Below are positions 16,470-24,328 of a DNA stretch of 64,000 nucleotides, piece by piece (positions within the stretch are counted from its first letter, which is position 1; each line of letters starts with the position of its first letter). This DNA comes from Alloenteromonas sp963588055 (GTDB taxonomy: Bacteria; Bacillota_I; Bacilli_A; RFN20; CAG-826). Made by a program: the position numbers and the translations under genes. The stretch lies in the NCBI GenBank assembly GCA_963588055.1, contig CAVAGB010000004.1, forward strand, positions 34,879 to 98,878. The letters are read 5' to 3'. The notes beneath the pieces are model-generated. The model worked only from the letters and a program-made list of their open reading frames with translations. It was not told the origin of the DNA and made no database searches.

Positions 16470-17129
16470 TCATTTCCTCCAATTTTGGATTGCTTTGTCG
16501 AAATAGTCGGCTGCTTCCTTGATCCCTTCCCCGGTTTTGGCGGAGATGGGGAGGATAACTGCGCTTGGGTTGCAGGAACGGATGAACCCAGCGGCTTTGT
16601 CGAAGTCGAAGTCGAAGTAGTCTAGCGCGTCCATCTTGTTGATGAGCACCAGGTCGCAGTAATGGAACATCTTCGGGTAGTTGAATACCTTGTCTGTTCC
16701 GTCTGCGACGGAGAGGAGGGCGACGTTGAGATGCGAGCCTGAATCAAATTCGGCGGGGCAAAGCAGGTTCCCTACATTTTCCAGGAAGAGAAGGTCAACC
16801 TCTTCCTGGAAAGCGTTCAGGCCTTCCTTGACCATGTCGCAGTCGACGTGGCAGAGCGAATCGGTGTGGATTTGGACGGCTGGGGAGGATGTGAGAGTGG
16901 AAACTTTCTCAGCGTCGACCTCGGAATCCAGATCCGCTTCGATGACCCCGATGCGGTAGGAAGGGCGCAGCGCTTTGATCAGGGCGATCAAGGTGGTCGT
17001 CTTCCCGGCTCCGGGGCTGGACATGACGTTGACGAGGTAGATGCCTTTGGCTTTGAGCTCGTCGCGAAGCTCATCGCCTTCCTTGCGGATGGCTGAGAAG
17101 ACGGAGGCATTCAGCTTTATCGTCTTCAT
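16470..17129 (-). CDS. hypB: Hydrogenase nickel-incorporation GTPase HypB
   Basis: 219 residues. G1 P-loop SSPGAGKTTT (about 37-46), switch Asp in IEADLDSEVDAEK, G4 NKMD, and the internal metal/dimer site Cys in LCHVDCDMV plus VGNLLCPAEF. The histidine-rich nickel-storage N-terminus of some HypB proteins is absent. It powers nickel insertion with HypA. First gene of the operon, three bases before the 981-residue gene. The upstream ribosome site is weak. Confidence 0.93.
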   Translation of the reverse strand: MKTIKLNASVFSAIRKEGDELRDELKAKGIYLVNVMSSPGAGKTTTLIALIKALRPSYRIGVIEADLDSEVDAEKVSTLTSSPAVQIHTDSLCHVDCDMVKEGLNAFQEEVDLLFLENVGNLLCPAEFDSGSHLNVALLSVADGTDKVFNYPKMFHYCDLVLINKMDALDYFDFDFDKAAGFIRSCNPSAVILPISAKTGEGIKEAADYFDKAIQNWRK

Positions 17130-17213
17130 TTTTCGTCATTTCATTCCTTCGCTTGGTGGTTATTTTAGGACCTCGAATTTCAAATTTCTACATAATGCGT
17201 GCGTGTGCGCGTA

Positions 17214-17231
17214 TGTTAATGGAAATTAACA
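17214..17231. promoter_or_regulatory. 18-bp inverted repeat upstream of hypB
   Basis: TGTTAAT / ATTAACA arms (7 bp, perfect) around four bases, about 85 bp before hypB. It resembles Rex redox-repressor sites (TGTTA..TAACA) but the spacing is two bases longer than the consensus. A regulator for the hyp operon is plausible, its identity open. Confidence 0.45.
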
Positions 17232-17233
17232 CG

Positions 17234-17248
17234 GACATTAGAAATGTC
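17234..17248. promoter_or_regulatory. 15-bp inverted repeat GACATT-N3-AATGTC
   Basis: Perfect 6-bp arms, three bases away from the 17214-17231 palindrome. Both lie in an AT-rich 357-bp gap (17130-17486) that serves as the hypB upstream region and the tail of the MFS gene. I see no gene or RNA in the rest of that gap. Confidence 0.4.
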
Positions 17249-17486
17249 ATTCAAAAAGATTTGTGACTAAAATAAAAAGGGCTTTTCGAAATTTAAGATA
17301 CCTATAAATTATATCTTTCAATGATATTGAGCACGACGGTTTTGCTCGATTGTGGATGGTTTTTACCTTTGAAAGAGCCAATGCGTCGGTTCTTTATTTT
17401 TAACTGCCTTAATCAACTGGATTTCTCTTGTAGAGAAAGAGTCGCTTTTCTTGCTGGGGCTTCAAACGTCATTGAACCTTAAGAAA

Positions 17487-18737
17487 TTATTTCTCTTCTA
17501 TTGGCTTAGGAGTCTCCGCTTTATGCAGTAGCTCGGCGACTAAGAAAAGCAAAGCCGCCCCGACGATGGAGAGGGCGATGAAAAGAGAAATCCCGAAGGA
17601 ACTTTGCTCGTAAAGATAGGCAATCAAGAAGGAGAATCCGAAGGCGCTCAAACCATAGCAGAGCTCGAAGAATCCGTAGCTCCTGGCCCTGTTCTCTTTG
17701 CTGGATAAACTTGCCACGCCAGAAAGCAATACGGATTCGCACGCCCCTATTCCTATTCCCCACGACGTAAGCCCAATGAAAATTACCCAAAGCGAAGAAG
17801 CGTCGAAGATCAAGAAACCATAAGGGGCGCTGAGCAAGGTCGCAATCGCCAAGGAATAGAAGCCGATCTTGTCGTAAAGGAAACCGAAGAAAAGAGCGGA
17901 CAAGGCGTCGATGAACATCGCATAGCTATAAAGCAATGGCAGATAGTTCTCATTGATCACCCCTTTCAAGAGGATGTCTTTGTTCATCAAGGAGAAACTA
18001 TCCAAGAACCCCATCGCGAAGATCGCCCCGCCGAGGCAGAACACCAAAAAGGCGGGGGTCATCTTGAAACGGCCAATCCCTTCTTTCCTTTCCGAACGCT
18101 CAAAATCCTCAGGCTTCGGATAACGGATCCTCGCGGCGATCAATAATCCTAGGCAAGTTAGGGCCGGGATGCCAAGGAAAAGGAAGGCCATATGATACTG
18201 GCGGAGAGTGTCGTCTGTGTTTGTGAAGGCGAATACAGCAGTGACGATAAGGGGACCGATGCAGGCGCCGATCTGGTCCAAAGCCTCGCCCAAAGCGAAG
18301 CTCTTACCCTCGCCTTTCTGTTTAGATGCAAAGCTAACTAAGGCGCTTTTTGCGGGCTTTTTGATGGCTTTGCCGAGTTTTTCAGACAATATGAAGACCA
18401 CCGCTAGCGCCCACCCGTTCTTAGGAACCAACGCCAAGAGGGGAACCGAAATCATATCGATTCCATATCCCACCAGGACGAAGGGCCAATACTTCCCCGT
18501 CTTGTCGCTAAGGTATCCGAATAGCATCCTTAAGGAGCAGCCAAGGAGCGCCCCGGCGCCTGAGATGGCGGTCAGCCAAACCGTTGGCATCCCTAGCAAA
18601 GTCTCATAGGCCCCGAGAATGCTCGCGGCCCCTTCGAAGGTCATGTCGTTGAACAAAGAGACGACGGCCATCAGCACGATGAAGCTCATCGCCGCCTGCG
18701 CCATCGCCGATTTATCATCTCTAGAAGCTCTTCTCAT
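17487..18737 (-). CDS. Major facilitator superfamily transporter
   Basis: 416 residues, about 12 hydrophobic segments. The cytoplasmic loop between spans 2 and 3 carries the MFS motif-A-like LRMLFGYLSDKTGKYW, with a similar FGFLYDKIGFYSL in the second half. The substrate cannot be read; the closest general type is a multidrug or sugar-phosphate-unrelated MFS exporter. The start is ATG 18737, eight bases after TATAAT (18746-18751, minus strand); an in-frame GTG at 18743 is too close to the -10 box. Confidence 0.75.
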   Translation of the reverse strand: MRRASRDDKSAMAQAAMSFIVLMAVVSLFNDMTFEGAASILGAYETLLGMPTVWLTAISGAGALLGCSLRMLFGYLSDKTGKYWPFVLVGYGIDMISVPLLALVPKNGWALAVVFILSEKLGKAIKKPAKSALVSFASKQKGEGKSFALGEALDQIGACIGPLIVTAVFAFTNTDDTLRQYHMAFLFLGIPALTCLGLLIAARIRYPKPEDFERSERKEGIGRFKMTPAFLVFCLGGAIFAMGFLDSFSLMNKDILLKGVINENYLPLLYSYAMFIDALSALFFGFLYDKIGFYSLAIATLLSAPYGFLIFDASSLWVIFIGLTSWGIGIGACESVLLSGVASLSSKENRARSYGFFELCYGLSAFGFSFLIAYLYEQSSFGISLFIALSIVGAALLFLVAELLHKAETPKPIEEK

Positions 18738-18879
18738 GGACACGCATTATAGACGCCTCTTCTGTATATGAACTTCCTTGTTTATAGATAGTGCTTAGAA
18801 GCCATCTTGTTTAAAGCATTTCTTATTCATCTCGTCCCGTCCGTTTTAGAATAAGGCCAGCGAAAAACAGGAGATAATT

Positions 18880-20424
18880 ATGGTTTCTTCCCCAAAGTGG
18901 CTTGAAAAAGCCGTGTTCTACGAAATCTATCCGCAGTCATTTATGGACTCCAACGGCGATGGTATTGGCGATTTAGAAGGCGTCTGCAGGAAATTGGATT
19001 ATATCAAAGGCATGGGCTTCAACGCGATTTGGCTCAATCCGATTTACGAATCGCTTTTCTTCGATGCCGGGTATGACGTCTCGGATTATCTAAAAGTCGC
19101 TAAGCGCTATGGGGGCAACAAAGCTCTAACGAAGCTCATTGCAAAATGCCACGAGAAAGGCATCCGTCTAATCTTGGATTTGGTGCCCGGCCACACGGCG
19201 ATCAACCATAAGTGGTTCAAAGAATCCTGCAAGGCGAAGCAAAACGCATACACCACCCGATTCATCTGGAACAAAGACATCTGGAACGTCGATCCGAAGT
19301 TCAATTGGATCAGGGGCTTCTATGAGAGAAACGGGGCCGCGATGATCAATTTCTTCTCCATTCAACCCAAGCTCAATTTCGGATTCCAGACCATCGAGCA
19401 TCCTGAGTATGAGGAAACTCCCGACGGGGAAGGCCCGCAAGGGACGATCCACGCGATGGAAGACGTCGTTCGCTTCTATCTGAAGCAGGGGATTGATGGC
19501 TTCAGGGTGGATATGGCCGGCTGGCTCGTCGCTAGGGATCCGGAAGGCAAAGGCACGATGCGCGTCTGGAAGCAGTTCTTCCAAGACATCAAGGCGGAGT
19601 TCCCCCAGACCGCGTTCGTCTCGGAATGGGCCGAGCCTACAAAGTCTTTGGATTCTGGCTTCGACATGGACTTCATGCTGCAGGATTTGCATTACAACTC
19701 CTTCGGCTTGCCTTTTAGGGGCGACCATCCCTTCTTCCAAAAAGACGGGGACAACGAGACGATGGTCAAGTATCTCTCCTTACTTCAGCCTCTCGTCGAA
19801 TTCGCCCAAGGCAAAGGCAGATACCTCGCCTGCATCAGTGGGAACCACGACACGGTGCGTATCTCCGAATGGCTTGATAAAAAAGAAGCCGCTCTTGCTT
19901 ATTTCTTCATGGCCACAATGCCCAACGTTCCTTTCTTCTACTACGGGGATGAGCTGCTTATGCATTATCTGAAGGGCATCCCTTCCATCGAAGGTGGCTA
20001 TCAAAGGACGGGCTCGCGTTCCCCAATGCAATGGGACGCCTCGCAGCCTAGCGCCGGTTTCTCCAAATCAAAGAAGACTTACATCCGCCTCGACCCCCAT
20101 AGGAAAGGCCTCTCCGTTGAGGAGCAAAGCAAAGACCTCCATTCTTTGCTCAACACTTTGAAAGGGCTCCTTTCTTTCAAAGCCGGCCACGTCGCTTTGG
20201 ACAACGATGCCTCCTGGCGTTTGACCTTCGACGGGCATGATGGCTATGTTGGTTATGAGAGAGAAAAAGACGGCGAGCGTTTGCTTATCCTCATCAATCC
20301 TAGAGGCGATGCCAAGAAGGTCCAAACCAGGGCAAAAGCGGTTCTGCATTCTCTTGGCAAAGTGAAAGAAAACGGCGATTGCATAGAAATTGGTGCCCAA
20401 TCTGCAGCGATTTTGAAGCTTTGA
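18880..20424 (+). CDS. GH13 alpha-glucosidase / alpha-amylase family enzyme
   Basis: 514 residues, no signal peptide, so cytoplasmic. The N-terminus KAVFYEIYPQSFMDSNGDGIGD is typical of oligo-1,6-glucosidase/trehalose-synthase-type GH13 enzymes. Catalytic residues: nucleophile Asp211 (GFRVDMA), acid/base Glu249 (SEW) and transition-state Asp324 (GNHD). Region I reads DLVPGHT instead of the common DxVxNHT, keeping the His. It should hydrolyse or transfer short alpha-glucosides taken up by the cell. An AGGAG ribosome site precedes ATG 18880. Convergent with mgsA across a shared terminator. Confidence 0.85.
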   Translation: MVSSPKWLEKAVFYEIYPQSFMDSNGDGIGDLEGVCRKLDYIKGMGFNAIWLNPIYESLFFDAGYDVSDYLKVAKRYGGNKALTKLIAKCHEKGIRLILDLVPGHTAINHKWFKESCKAKQNAYTTRFIWNKDIWNVDPKFNWIRGFYERNGAAMINFFSIQPKLNFGFQTIEHPEYEETPDGEGPQGTIHAMEDVVRFYLKQGIDGFRVDMAGWLVARDPEGKGTMRVWKQFFQDIKAEFPQTAFVSEWAEPTKSLDSGFDMDFMLQDLHYNSFGLPFRGDHPFFQKDGDNETMVKYLSLLQPLVEFAQGKGRYLACISGNHDTVRISEWLDKKEAALAYFFMATMPNVPFFYYGDELLMHYLKGIPSIEGGYQRTGSRSPMQWDASQPSAGFSKSKKTYIRLDPHRKGLSVEEQSKDLHSLLNTLKGLLSFKAGHVALDNDASWRLTFDGHDGYVGYEREKDGERLLILINPRGDAKKVQTRAKAVLHSLGKVKENGDCIEIGAQSAAILKL

Positions 20425-20435
20425 TCCAAAAATAA

Positions 20436-20462
20436 AGGGTTTTTGGCGTTTCCAAAAACCCT
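20436..20462. terminator. Bidirectional terminator
   Basis: Perfect 11-bp stem AGGGTTTTTGG / CCAAAAACCCT with a five-base loop, T tract on the right and A tract on the left, between convergent GH13 and mgsA genes. Confidence 0.9.
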
Positions 20463-20481
20463 ATCTTTTTTTCTGTGGAAC

Positions 20482-20850
20482 TTACTTCAGAAGGCAATCC
20501 GCCGTGGCTTCGTTTGTGGCGAAAGGGACGTTATAGACGGCGACGATGCGCATGAGCGCTTTCACGTCGGGATCGTGAGGCTGAGCCTGCAAGGGATCCC
20601 AAAAGAAGACCATCTTCTGGATGTTGCCTTTGGCCACTTCCGCCCCGATTTCTAAATCACCGCCCAAAGGGCCCGATTTGAATTTGGTGACGGGGCGCCC
20701 GATGGCGTCTTCGACCATCTTGGCCGTGTGGCCGGTGCCGCAGAGCTCATAGGCATCGAGTTCGTTTTTGTGTTTCATGGCCCAAGCGACCATTTCCGCT
20801 TTTTTGTTGTCGTGGGCGATTAACGCCAGAACAGGTTTGTTGTTTTCCAT
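20482..20850 (-). CDS. mgsA: Methylglyoxal synthase
   Basis: 122 residues. Converts dihydroxyacetone phosphate to methylglyoxal and phosphate, a bypass that frees phosphate when sugar phosphates pile up. Motifs: ALIAHDNKK near the N-terminus, TGHTA, the phosphate-binding SGPLGGD (about 57-63) with catalytic Asp, and FFWDPLQAQPHDPDVKAL. It has a leaderless promoter (TATAAT 20858-20863 on the minus strand, seven bases before ATG). Confidence 0.96.
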   Translation of the reverse strand: MENNKPVLALIAHDNKKAEMVAWAMKHKNELDAYELCGTGHTAKMVEDAIGRPVTKFKSGPLGGDLEIGAEVAKGNIQKMVFFWDPLQAQPHDPDVKALMRIVAVYNVPFATNEATADCLLK

Positions 20851-21021
20851 CGCCGAGATTATATCAAACTTTCCTTAGCCCGTTTTCCTCGCTTGTAAAG
20901 GCAAGTCGAACAAGTTGACGGCAATTTGCTGTTTTCTTATTCGCTTTTAGGCAAATTTCATCATTTTTGACGTCTTGTTCCTTCCATTTTGAAACGAAAA
21001 AGGAAATGATAGAGCGGCTTA

Positions 21022-21049
21022 AGGAACCAATGTGCATCACGAGGTTCCT
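21022..21049 (+). promoter_or_regulatory. Hairpin in the nagB 5' leader
   Basis: AGGAACC (21022-21028) pairs with GGTTCCT (21043-21049). The 3' arm ends just before the GGAAAGAG ribosome site of nagB, so the stem could influence initiation. No known riboswitch (for example glmS) is recognised. Confidence 0.4.
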
Positions 21050-21064
21050 GGAAAGAGACACAAC

Positions 21065-21796
21065 ATGAGATTTATCATCGCAAAAGACAAAAAAGAACTG
21101 GGCGACAAAGCAGGAGACGCCATCCTTGCTTTGGTTAAAAGCAACCCGAAGGCAATCCTCGGTTTGGCGACCGGTTCTAGCCCATTAGAGATCTACGATC
21201 GCCTCGCAAGAGGCTACCAAGAAGGAGTTTCCTTCGCGGGCGTAAAGAGCTTCAATCTCGATGAGTACATCGATTGCCCTATTGAGAAGGAGACCTATCG
21301 CGCCTTCATGGAGGAGAATCTCTTCTCCAAAATCGACATCGACAGGAAGAACACCAATTTCCCAGACGCGAAAGACCCCGAGGCCTATGACCGAAAGCTA
21401 GCCGATGCCGGTTATGTCGATCTCCAGATCCTTGGAATCGGCAGGAACGGGCACATCGGCTTCAATGAGCCTGGGACCGCCACTGATTCGAAGACCCATA
21501 TCATTCCTTTGACTGAAAGCACCAGGAAAGCGAACGCGCGTTTCTTCTTTAACAATCTTGATATGGTTCCGACTGAAGCCGTCTCGATGGGCTTAGCCAC
21601 AATCATGACCGCGAAGAAAATCGTGCTCATCGCAAACGACTCCACCAAAGCTGAACCGATTGCTTGGCTGCTAAGAAATGAGAGCACTCTTGACGTGCCT
21701 GCCACGATCCTCGAAAAGCACAATGATTGCGACGTCTACTTAACCGAAGACGTTTATCTAGCCGCCAAAGAAATCAACGCAAATAAAAGCAAATAA
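21065..21796 (+). CDS. nagB: Glucosamine-6-phosphate deaminase
   Basis: 243 residues from ATG 21065 (an in-frame ATG at 21032 lies inside the leader hairpin). Converts glucosamine-6-phosphate to fructose-6-phosphate and ammonia. Motifs: GLATGSSPLEIY (phosphate loop), FNLDEYI (catalytic Asp) and LGIGRNGHIGFNEPG (catalytic His). No nagA or transporter gene is adjacent. It is convergent with the MATE gene, 18 bp away. Confidence 0.96.
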   Translation: MRFIIAKDKKELGDKAGDAILALVKSNPKAILGLATGSSPLEIYDRLARGYQEGVSFAGVKSFNLDEYIDCPIEKETYRAFMEENLFSKIDIDRKNTNFPDAKDPEAYDRKLADAGYVDLQILGIGRNGHIGFNEPGTATDSKTHIIPLTESTRKANARFFFNNLDMVPTEAVSMGLATIMTAKKIVLIANDSTKAEPIAWLLRNESTLDVPATILEKHNDCDVYLTEDVYLAAKEINANKSK

Positions 21797-21814
21797 CTGG
21801 CTTTTGCGGACTTT

Positions 21815-23215
21815 TCACAAACCAAGAGCCGACCCTGTCGACTCTTTTTGCTTCTTCAAAATTCGAGGGAACAAGACGGAACAGACAATCAAGGAGACGA
21901 TGCCTGAGAGGCCGTCTGCTATTGGCTCGGCCAAGAAAGCAAGTTCCGCGTTCCCGCTTAGCCAAGGCAAGAGGAAAGTCAAAGGAAGCAACAAAAAGAA
22001 TTTGCGGTTCAAGGAAAGCCAGATGGAATATTTGGCTTGACCTATCCCGGTCAGACCGTCCACCAAAGTGTATTGGAAGGTTAGCAAGATGATTGGGATC
22101 ATGTACCAACGGATGTATTTGGCGCTGCTGGCGACGACGCCATCCGCGTTGCTGTATCCTGGGGAGAAAGAAACGAATAACTTCGCGAAGGGCTCCCCAA
22201 GGAAGAAGGACAAGCCAAAGCAAACCGCGGTGAAAACAAGACCGCAAACGGTGATCTGCATCTCGGCCTTTTTGACGAGTTCTGTTTTCCTGGCCCCATA
22301 AAGGTAAGCGAGGATCGCCTGGGTTCCGCTCGATATGCCTAACAATGGCCCAGTCACCAAAGAGAAGAAGGCTTGGGTTATCGTCGCGCATTCTATTAGG
22401 AAATCGCCGTCGCCGTTTGAGAAAGTTTGCAAAGCGCTGTTGAGCCCAATCAGGATGAGCGAGTCGGTCGCCAAGATGATGAATGGGGAAAGACCCAGTT
22501 TGATGATTTTCCAGGCGATTGCGAAAGAGAAACGTCCGATTTTTATCTTGATGGGGGAACGCAATAGGAAAATTAACCCTAAAAGCAAGGAGAAAGCCCA
22601 GGAAATGGTGGTGGCGATTGCGGCCCCTTTGATGCCCATGTTGAGCGCATACATGAAGACGGGATCAAGCGCGATATTGAAAATCGCGGCGGAGAGAGAA
22701 GCAATCATGGACTGAACAGAGCGCCCCTGCGCGATTAGGAATTGAGAACAGCCGATGGAGAAAAATGCCGGAACCGTGCCGATTAGGAAATAAAGCATGT
22801 ATTCCCTGGCGTAGGGATAACTGGCTTCGCTTGCCCCGAAGGCGAAAAGCATTGGGCGCAGCAAAAGATAGCTAAGCCCCATGATGATGAGGCTCAGAAC
22901 GCTGAGCATCACCATACAATGGAAGAGTATTTTCTCCGCGTCTTCCTTTCGGTTTTGGCCTAAGGACATCGAGAATAAAGGGGTCGCGCCAAGGACGGCT
23001 AGATAGGCAAAGGAGGTGACCAGAGTGGTGATGGGGGAGCAAACCCCAGCGCCGATCAAAGAGATTTCGCCATTGGTCGGGAGGTTGCCGATGTAAATGC
23101 GGTCAACGATGTTGTAGAGGACTGTGATGAGCTGCGAAATCATCGCCGGGATCATCAGATGGATAACATTCGGGAAGGTCTTTGGGCTTCCTAAATCGAT
23201 TGTTTTGCCCCTCAT
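21815..23215 (-). CDS. MATE-family multidrug/Na+ antiporter
   Basis: 466 residues with about 12 spans. The start PNVIHLMIPAMISQLITVLYNIVDRIYIGNLPTNG matches the MATE N-terminal pattern (P..I...L..LYN..D..F/YIG), repeated around residue 240. It exports cationic drugs or metabolites by Na+ or H+ exchange; the substrate is unknown. TAGAAT at 23223-23228 (minus strand) lies seven bases before the ATG with no ribosome site, a leaderless arrangement. Confidence 0.88.
   Translation of the reverse strand: MRGKTIDLGSPKTFPNVIHLMIPAMISQLITVLYNIVDRIYIGNLPTNGEISLIGAGVCSPITTLVTSFAYLAVLGATPLFSMSLGQNRKEDAEKILFHCMVMLSVLSLIIMGLSYLLLRPMLFAFGASEASYPYAREYMLYFLIGTVPAFFSIGCSQFLIAQGRSVQSMIASLSAAIFNIALDPVFMYALNMGIKGAAIATTISWAFSLLLGLIFLLRSPIKIKIGRFSFAIAWKIIKLGLSPFIILATDSLILIGLNSALQTFSNGDGDFLIECATITQAFFSLVTGPLLGISSGTQAILAYLYGARKTELVKKAEMQITVCGLVFTAVCFGLSFFLGEPFAKLFVSFSPGYSNADGVVASSAKYIRWYMIPIILLTFQYTLVDGLTGIGQAKYSIWLSLNRKFFLLLPLTFLLPWLSGNAELAFLAEPIADGLSGIVSLIVCSVLFPRILKKQKESTGSALGL
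21824..21846 (+). terminator. nagB terminator inside the MATE 3' end
   Basis: Stem AAGAGCCGA / TCGACTCTT (one wobble) followed by TTT, 28 bp after nagB. It lies within the last codons of the convergent MATE gene. Confidence 0.55.
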
Positions 23216-23288
23216 GTGGCGAATTCTACGCCTAGGAGACGGATAAGGTATCTAAAAATGGGGTAGAATTGTCGCCGAGGTACGAAGC

Positions 23289-23648
23289 ATGGATAAAGAA
23301 TGGATTCGCGAAGCGTACGAAAAATTGGATAAAGATGGCTTAATCAAGGAGAAATCCATCCAAGAAGCCAAAAGGGATGACGCTTTGAAACGCCACCAAG
23401 CGGCTTCCAGCCAGATGACTTCTGGGATTGTCATGGCGGCGATAGGACTTTTCTTCATTTGGCTGCTCCCCGCTTCCATCCCTCTCCTTGTCATCGGGAT
23501 TCCGAAAATCGTGAACAACGCGAAAGATAGACATCACATAAATGACGAGCACGCTGAAGCCGTTTACCGCCTTTCGGTTCTTGAGAGAATCATGAGCGAA
23601 AAAGACGTCAAAGTGGAGCCTGAAGAGGTCACTGGCGAAGTAATCTGA
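23289..23648 (+). CDS. Small membrane protein, helical ends
   Basis: 119 residues. A charged helical N-terminal half (MDKEWIREAYEKLDKDGLIKEK) is followed by two close membrane segments (GIVMAAIGLFFIWLLPA and IPLLVIGIPKIV), then a charged tail. I do not recognise a family. GAGG about 12 bases before ATG 23289 and TAGAAT at about 23264 form a normal promoter and ribosome site. The next gene follows after 39 bp. Confidence 0.6.
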   Translation: MDKEWIREAYEKLDKDGLIKEKSIQEAKRDDALKRHQAASSQMTSGIVMAAIGLFFIWLLPASIPLLVIGIPKIVNNAKDRHHINDEHAEAVYRLSVLERIMSEKDVKVEPEEVTGEVI

Positions 23649-23687
23649 TTAGAGCAAGCGACCAGTTGGTTGACGCTGCATTGATAT

Positions 23688-24203
23688 ATGAAGAAAAAAA
23701 CATCCGACAAGGAATTAGACCTCATTGATTTGGGCCTCCGCGACGTGTATTCGGCTTGTTATGCGTTTGGCTTTGCTCTTCTTTGCTTAGCTTTGGGCAT
23801 CGCCTTGTCCTGCGCCTCTTCTTCCTATGAAGACACCGCTCCGCATCTCGCTTTTTTAATCGTCGGGCTTATCTTGATCGCTTTTTCCTTTGCTTTGGTG
23901 GTCTTGGGCTTTCTTTTCCTGAAGAGAGACAGGCAGGTCAAAGAGGGATCGCTTCTTCGCTGCCCCTTGCAAAGCAAGAAGATCATCCGCAACGGATATG
24001 CAGTCGGAGCCGTCCTTTGCGCGATAGGGATAACGACTTTGGTTGTTGGGATGCTGCAATTCCCTGAAAAACCGATACACGGGGTCGCTCTTTTGGCTGG
24101 TTCTACGGTAGTTCTTTTTTACGGTATCCTTCTTCTTATCTCGACAATCCGCGACCATCTTATCGTTAAAAAAGCCGACGTGTTGACTGCTTTGAATAAA
24201 TAA
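23688..24203 (+). CDS. Hypothetical four-span membrane protein
   Basis: 171 residues with four clear hydrophobic segments (about 28-45, 55-80, 105-125, 135-155), short charged ends and two Cys in the first span. No family recognised. The start is uncertain: the ATG at 23688 has no good ribosome site. Confidence 0.5.
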   Translation: MKKKTSDKELDLIDLGLRDVYSACYAFGFALLCLALGIALSCASSSYEDTAPHLAFLIVGLILIAFSFALVVLGFLFLKRDRQVKEGSLLRCPLQSKKIIRNGYAVGAVLCAIGITTLVVGMLQFPEKPIHGVALLAGSTVVLFYGILLLISTIRDHLIVKKADVLTALNK

Positions 24204-24296
24204 AGAGGGAAGCCAAAACCGCCCATGGCGTCCTTCGTCTTGGAAATTCTCGATTTGGTAAATCGTTAATCCTTTCGTGCGCGCGAGCGTTTCCTA

Positions 24297-24319
24297 TATA
24301 ATGAAAAACGATATAGGAG
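24297..24319 (+). promoter_or_regulatory. -10 box and ribosome site of the reductase-AcnX operon
   Basis: TATAAT (24297-24302) and AGGAG (24315-24319) precede ATG 24329 at normal spacing. No good -35 is seen. Confidence 0.5.
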
Positions 24320-24328
24320 TACTGATAT

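Noticed and set aside
17214..17231. Canonical Rex operator
   Set aside because: Arms resemble TGTTAA/TTAACA but the centre is two bases longer than the Rex consensus.
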